A stretch of 64,000 nt of DNA from JASSUD01 sp031963225. GTDB lineage: Bacteria; Pseudomonadota; Gammaproteobacteria; Burkholderiales; Burkholderiaceae. Shown here piece by piece: positions 61,501-64,000 of this stretch; position 1 is the stretch's first letter, and each line of letters opens with the position of its first letter. A program made the position numbers and the translations under genes. The stretch spans positions 1 through 64,000 of the forward strand of contig JASSUD010000002.1 of the NCBI GenBank assembly GCA_031963225.1, given 5' to 3'. The notes under the pieces are model-generated. The model saw only the letters and a list, made by a program, of their open reading frames with translations, was not told the origin of the DNA and did not search any database.

Positions 61501-62025
61501 TTAGATAGGGCGCGTATCGTCTGGATCCGCCGCTCTTCTCTGTGGGGCTAGTAATATCCAGCTAGTAAATGGCCATAACAATGCCTCTACACAACCTGGA
61601 ACAATATAAATCCACCCGGGGAATGGCGCACCCATCAGCAAGCGGATAATAAAAGGCACTATATGGGCCAACATCAAAAGCGGAAACACATGCAGCGCTT
61701 GCCCAACAATGCCAAAACACTGAATGCGGCGGTGAATGGCAATAGCGCCATACGATAAAAGCGTGTAAGCCAGCGCATGCTCACCCAATAAATTAGCGTG
61801 ATGCACATCCATCATCAGTCCAAGGCCAAAGGCTATGCTCATCCCTACTCGACGCGGCTGATGAATATTCCAAAACAACAAAACCAACGCTACCCAATCA
61901 GGTAGCGCTAGCATGCGGCTCCAAGGAAGTAGATTTAAAAAAATTGCTACCGCCAGACTCAGTGCAATAAACCATGGGTTCGCAGGCAATAAAATATATT
62001 GCGGATCATTTTTTGGGTTGATCAC
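61501..62025 (-). CDS. mreD: Rod shape-determining protein MreD
   Basis: MreD is an inner-membrane protein of the elongasome that binds MreC and PBP2. The 174-residue protein has about five hydrophobic segments, including WVALVLLFWNIHQPRRVGMS and FGLGLMMDVHHANLLGEHAL, a family signature. The start is GTG at 62025 and overlaps the mreC stop by 4 bp. Confidence 0.93.
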   Translation of the reverse strand: MINPKNDPQYILLPANPWFIALSLAVAIFLNLLPWSRMLALPDWVALVLLFWNIHQPRRVGMSIAFGLGLMMDVHHANLLGEHALAYTLLSYGAIAIHRRIQCFGIVGQALHVFPLLMLAHIVPFIIRLLMGAPFPGWIYIVPGCVEALLWPFTSWILLAPQRRAADPDDTRPI

Positions 62026-62954
62026 GGCCGCGCCCCCTGAGTGGTGGTAATAGGAGGTAGCGCAGAAGCAGGCGCGGCAGAAGGAGAGGGGTTGCTATCT
62101 GTGTGCGGAGGCGGTGCCAACGGTTTTTTATAATCCAATATCAATACTTGACGCGGGCCACGCGTTAAGGCTGTAGGCATACAAAATACTTGCGCAAATT
62201 CAACACCTGTTTGGCGCAACACTCTCGTAATTTTTGCAGCTGGAATTCCAGCGGGAAACACTCCATCTAGTCCACTGGTAACCAGCTCGTCTCCTGGCTG
62301 AACATCGGCAGTAGCAGGCACAAAGCGCAAAACGAGGCCCTCGCCATGCATATTACCGGATATTAAACCACGTAAGCCCGTGCGTATTAACTGCACAGGC
62401 ACAGACTGATCGTTATCGGTAATGAGTGTCACTTCAGATTGCAGCGGATAGACACGCGTAACTTGGCCCAGCACCCCTTCATCATCTATTACGGGGGAAC
62501 CAATCTGTACGCCATCGCGCTCACCATGATCCACAATTACTTTTTGAATAAAGGGATCCCGTGCTTCATAGCGTACTTCGGCGACCACAGCGCCTGCTGC
62601 TGCACGTGGCAAAAGATGCAATAAAGCACGCAAATGGACATTTTCTATTTGTAGCTGCTCTGCTTGCAGCGCTTCTAGCGCCAATTTGAGATTACTGGTC
62701 TTCAGAATTTCATTTTCGGTTTGCAAGGATCGCGTAGTGGTGAAGAAGCCCGTGAGATTCAAAACCATATCGCGAGGCCAAAGTGCAGCCTGCTGCAACG
62801 GGTAAATAACAATACCAATTGCTTGGTGCAAGGTCTCTGATAAGCGAAAACGGGCATCAGAAACTAGAAGCCCACACGCCAATGCCACACATATGAGCAA
62901 GCGTACAAAGGCCGAGGGACCTTGCCTAAAGAGATGCGGCGGACTGTGTTCCAT
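62022..62954 (-). CDS. mreC: Rod shape-determining protein MreC
   Basis: MreC is a bitopic scaffold that activates PBP2-RodA in the periplasm. The 310-residue protein has one N-terminal helix (FVRLLICVALACGLLV), a coiled coil at about 75-110 (SLQTENEILKTSNLKLALEA) and the beta-barrel domain with VIVDHGERDGVQIGSPVIDD and VTLITDNDQSVPVQLI. The tail is Pro/Ala-rich. The gap to mreB holds a long inverted repeat. Confidence 0.95.
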   Translation of the reverse strand: MEHSPPHLFRQGPSAFVRLLICVALACGLLVSDARFRLSETLHQAIGIVIYPLQQAALWPRDMVLNLTGFFTTTRSLQTENEILKTSNLKLALEALQAEQLQIENVHLRALLHLLPRAAAGAVVAEVRYEARDPFIQKVIVDHGERDGVQIGSPVIDDEGVLGQVTRVYPLQSEVTLITDNDQSVPVQLIRTGLRGLISGNMHGEGLVLRFVPATADVQPGDELVTSGLDGVFPAGIPAAKITRVLRQTGVEFAQVFCMPTALTRGPRQVLILDYKKPLAPPPHTDSNPSPSAAPASALPPITTTQGARP

Positions 62955-63024
62955 GGAAGAGCGCCAAAATAAGCACCAAAAATAAGATAAGCAAAGAGCC
63001 CTAGCTGCGCAAATATGCGCTCAT

Positions 63025-63126
63025 TAGACCTCTTTCGGAGCCCCGTAGCGGCGTCATTCCGACGAAGACAGTACCATTGTACGGCAAGGAGGAATGATGC
63101 CGCTACGGGGCTCCGAAAGAGGTCTA
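63025..63126. repeat. Long inverted repeat with 36-bp arms between mreB and mreC
   Basis: TAGACCTCTTTCGGAGCCCC, continuing GTAGCGGCGTCATTCC, is inverted as GGAATGATGCCGCTAC and GGGGCTCCGAAAGAGGTCTA, with one mismatch in 36, around a 30-bp spacer (GACGAAGACAGTACC...). It is not related to families A or C. It starts 2 bp beyond the mreB stop codon. Terminal TA on both sides would fit a TA target site, but this is only a possibility. Confidence 0.85.
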
Positions 63127-63128
63127 TT

Positions 63129-64000
63129 TTATTCGTAGGAGAAAAGACTACCTAATTTATCCATGCGCTCTAGTGCCATCCCACATCCTCTCACCACACA
63201 GGTCAGAGGATCTTCAGCTATTAAAACAGGCAAGCCCGTTTCTTCTGCTAAAAGACGATCGAGATCATTGAGCAGTGCGCCACCGCCCGTGAGCATTAAG
63301 CCACGCTCGGCAATATCCGCACCTAGCTCAGGAGGAATTTGCTCAAGAGCGATTTTGACAGCAGATACAATCTGATTCAATGGGTCAGTCAATGCTTCGA
63401 GGATTTCATTTCCGGAGATGGTAAAGCTACGCGGAATACCTTCGGATAGATTACGCCCCTTCACTTCCATTTCTTTCATTTCGGTCGCGGGGAAAGCATA
63501 ACCGATCTCTTTTTTAATCGCTTCAGCAGTTTGCTCACCGATAAGCATGCCATAGTTTCGGCGAATGTAATTGACGATCGCCTCATCAAATTTGTCACCA
63601 CCTACACGCACAGCACCTTTGTAAACGATACCCCCTAAGGAAATAACGCCCACTTCAGTAGTACCACCACCGATATCTACCACCATCGATCCAGTTGCAT
63701 CAGAAACCGGCAAGCCTGCACCGATAGCCGCTGCCATCGGCTCTTCAATTAAATAGACTTGGGAAGCGCCCGCTCCGTGCGCGGCTTCTTTAATAGCACG
63801 GCGCTCGACTTGAGTAGATCCACAAGGCACACAGATAATGATGCGAGGAGAGGGAGAAAAGATATGCGATTCATGTGCCATTTTGATGAACTGCTTGATC
63901 ATCTGCTCGGTAACGGTAAAGTCAGCAATCACCCCATCTTTCATTGGGCGAATAGCTTCGATATTACCCGGCACCTTACCTAGCATCTGCTTCGCTTTTT
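63129..64000 (-). CDS. mreB: Rod shape-determining protein MreB (N terminus outside window)
   Basis: MreB is the actin-like filament that orients side-wall synthesis. About 290 C-terminal residues are in the window; the frame continues off the right edge (REAKQMLGKVPGNIEAIRPM context), so roughly 60 N-terminal residues are missing. ATP-binding motifs MVVDIGGGTTEVGVISLGGI (phosphate 2) and LMLTGGGALLNDLDRL (adenosine) are present. It is the first gene of the mreBCD-mrdA-rodA run. Confidence 0.96.
   Translation of the reverse strand, partial: KAKQMLGKVPGNIEAIRPMKDGVIADFTVTEQMIKQFIKMAHESHIFSPSPRIIICVPCGSTQVERRAIKEAAHGAGASQVYLIEEPMAAAIGAGLPVSDATGSMVVDIGGGTTEVGVISLGGIVYKGAVRVGGDKFDEAIVNYIRRNYGMLIGEQTAEAIKKEIGYAFPATEMKEMEVKGRNLSEGIPRSFTISGNEILEALTDPLNQIVSAVKIALEQIPPELGADIAERGLMLTGGGALLNDLDRLLAEETGLPVLIAEDPLTCVVRGCGMALERMDKLGSLFSYE

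Noticed and set aside
63025..63126. Simple rho-independent terminator for mreB
   Set aside because: The arms are far too long and the spacer is 30 bp; there is no T-run directly after the stem on the minus strand.

Overview
The window reads as a chromosomal segment of a betaproteobacterium of the order Burkholderiales, most likely a host-associated lineage with a reduced and repeat-loaded genome. The fourteen nuo genes in order, the DUF2818 gene behind nuoN, the aroQ-accB-accC-prmA run, the yceD-rpmF-plsX-fabHDG-acpP-fabF-rpoE-lepA run, zapA followed by 6S RNA, and mreBCD-mrdA-rodA are all Burkholderiales arrangements. Several neighbourhoods are hollowed out: rpoE runs straight into lepA with no rseA, rseB or mucD between them, sspB and holC stand without their usual partners, and intergenic space holds dispersed palindromic elements. 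An F-box protein with internal repeats, a eukaryote-type domain, points to life inside a eukaryotic host. A fungal endobacterium of the Mycoavidus/Glomeribacter type is my inference; no marker gene here proves it.

Layout. 0-16.6 kb: DUF2818 gene and the complete complex I operon nuoA-N on the minus strand, with a TATAAT box upstream of nuoA. 16.8-25.1 kb: plus-strand housekeeping genes (aroQ, accB, accC, prmA, pyrD, yggX-type, tusA-like, mutS). 25.1-28.8 kb: accessory island with three tandem coiled-coil/membrane-anchor paralogues (the middle one built on a 33-bp tandem repeat), a 122-bp inverted-repeat element nested inside a larger palindromic repeat, a decayed YhcG-type nuclease gene and two small membrane proteins. 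28.9-43.6 kb: ftsH, rlmE, yhbY, greA, carB, carA, sspB, ppiD, tRNA-Val, lepA, rpoE. 43.7-50.7 kb: the fatty acid/phospholipid cluster, rpmF and yceD. 50.7-54.3 kb: AT-rich gap, the F-box repeat protein and a BtuB-like TonB-dependent receptor. 54.5-58.0 kb: zapB-like gene, zapA, 6S RNA, a SIMPL protein, lgt, holC. 58.2-64 kb: the elongation/cell-shape operon mreB(partial)-mreC-mreD-mrdA-rodA.

How it works together. The core genes cover NADH oxidation and proton pumping, membrane lipid precursor synthesis (malonyl-CoA to acyl-ACP to acyl phosphate), pyrimidine/arginine precursor synthesis (carAB, pyrD), envelope quality control (ftsH, ppiD, lgt, sigma-E) and rod-shape peptidoglycan synthesis. 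The accessory genes (F-box protein, DUF1640-like paralogues, small membrane proteins) are the candidates for interaction with a host.

Two element families fill most gaps. Family A has a 41-bp half-unit (GTAGGTTGG...CCCCAACATGC) arranged in inverted pairs. Family C is a 140-147 bp palindrome with an 18-bp or shorter central palindrome, plus internally deleted roughly 40-bp derivatives. Copies repeatedly abut gene ends and in several cases supply the stop codon. Gene starts given here were often moved inward from the longest open frame, using family length and ribosome binding sites.
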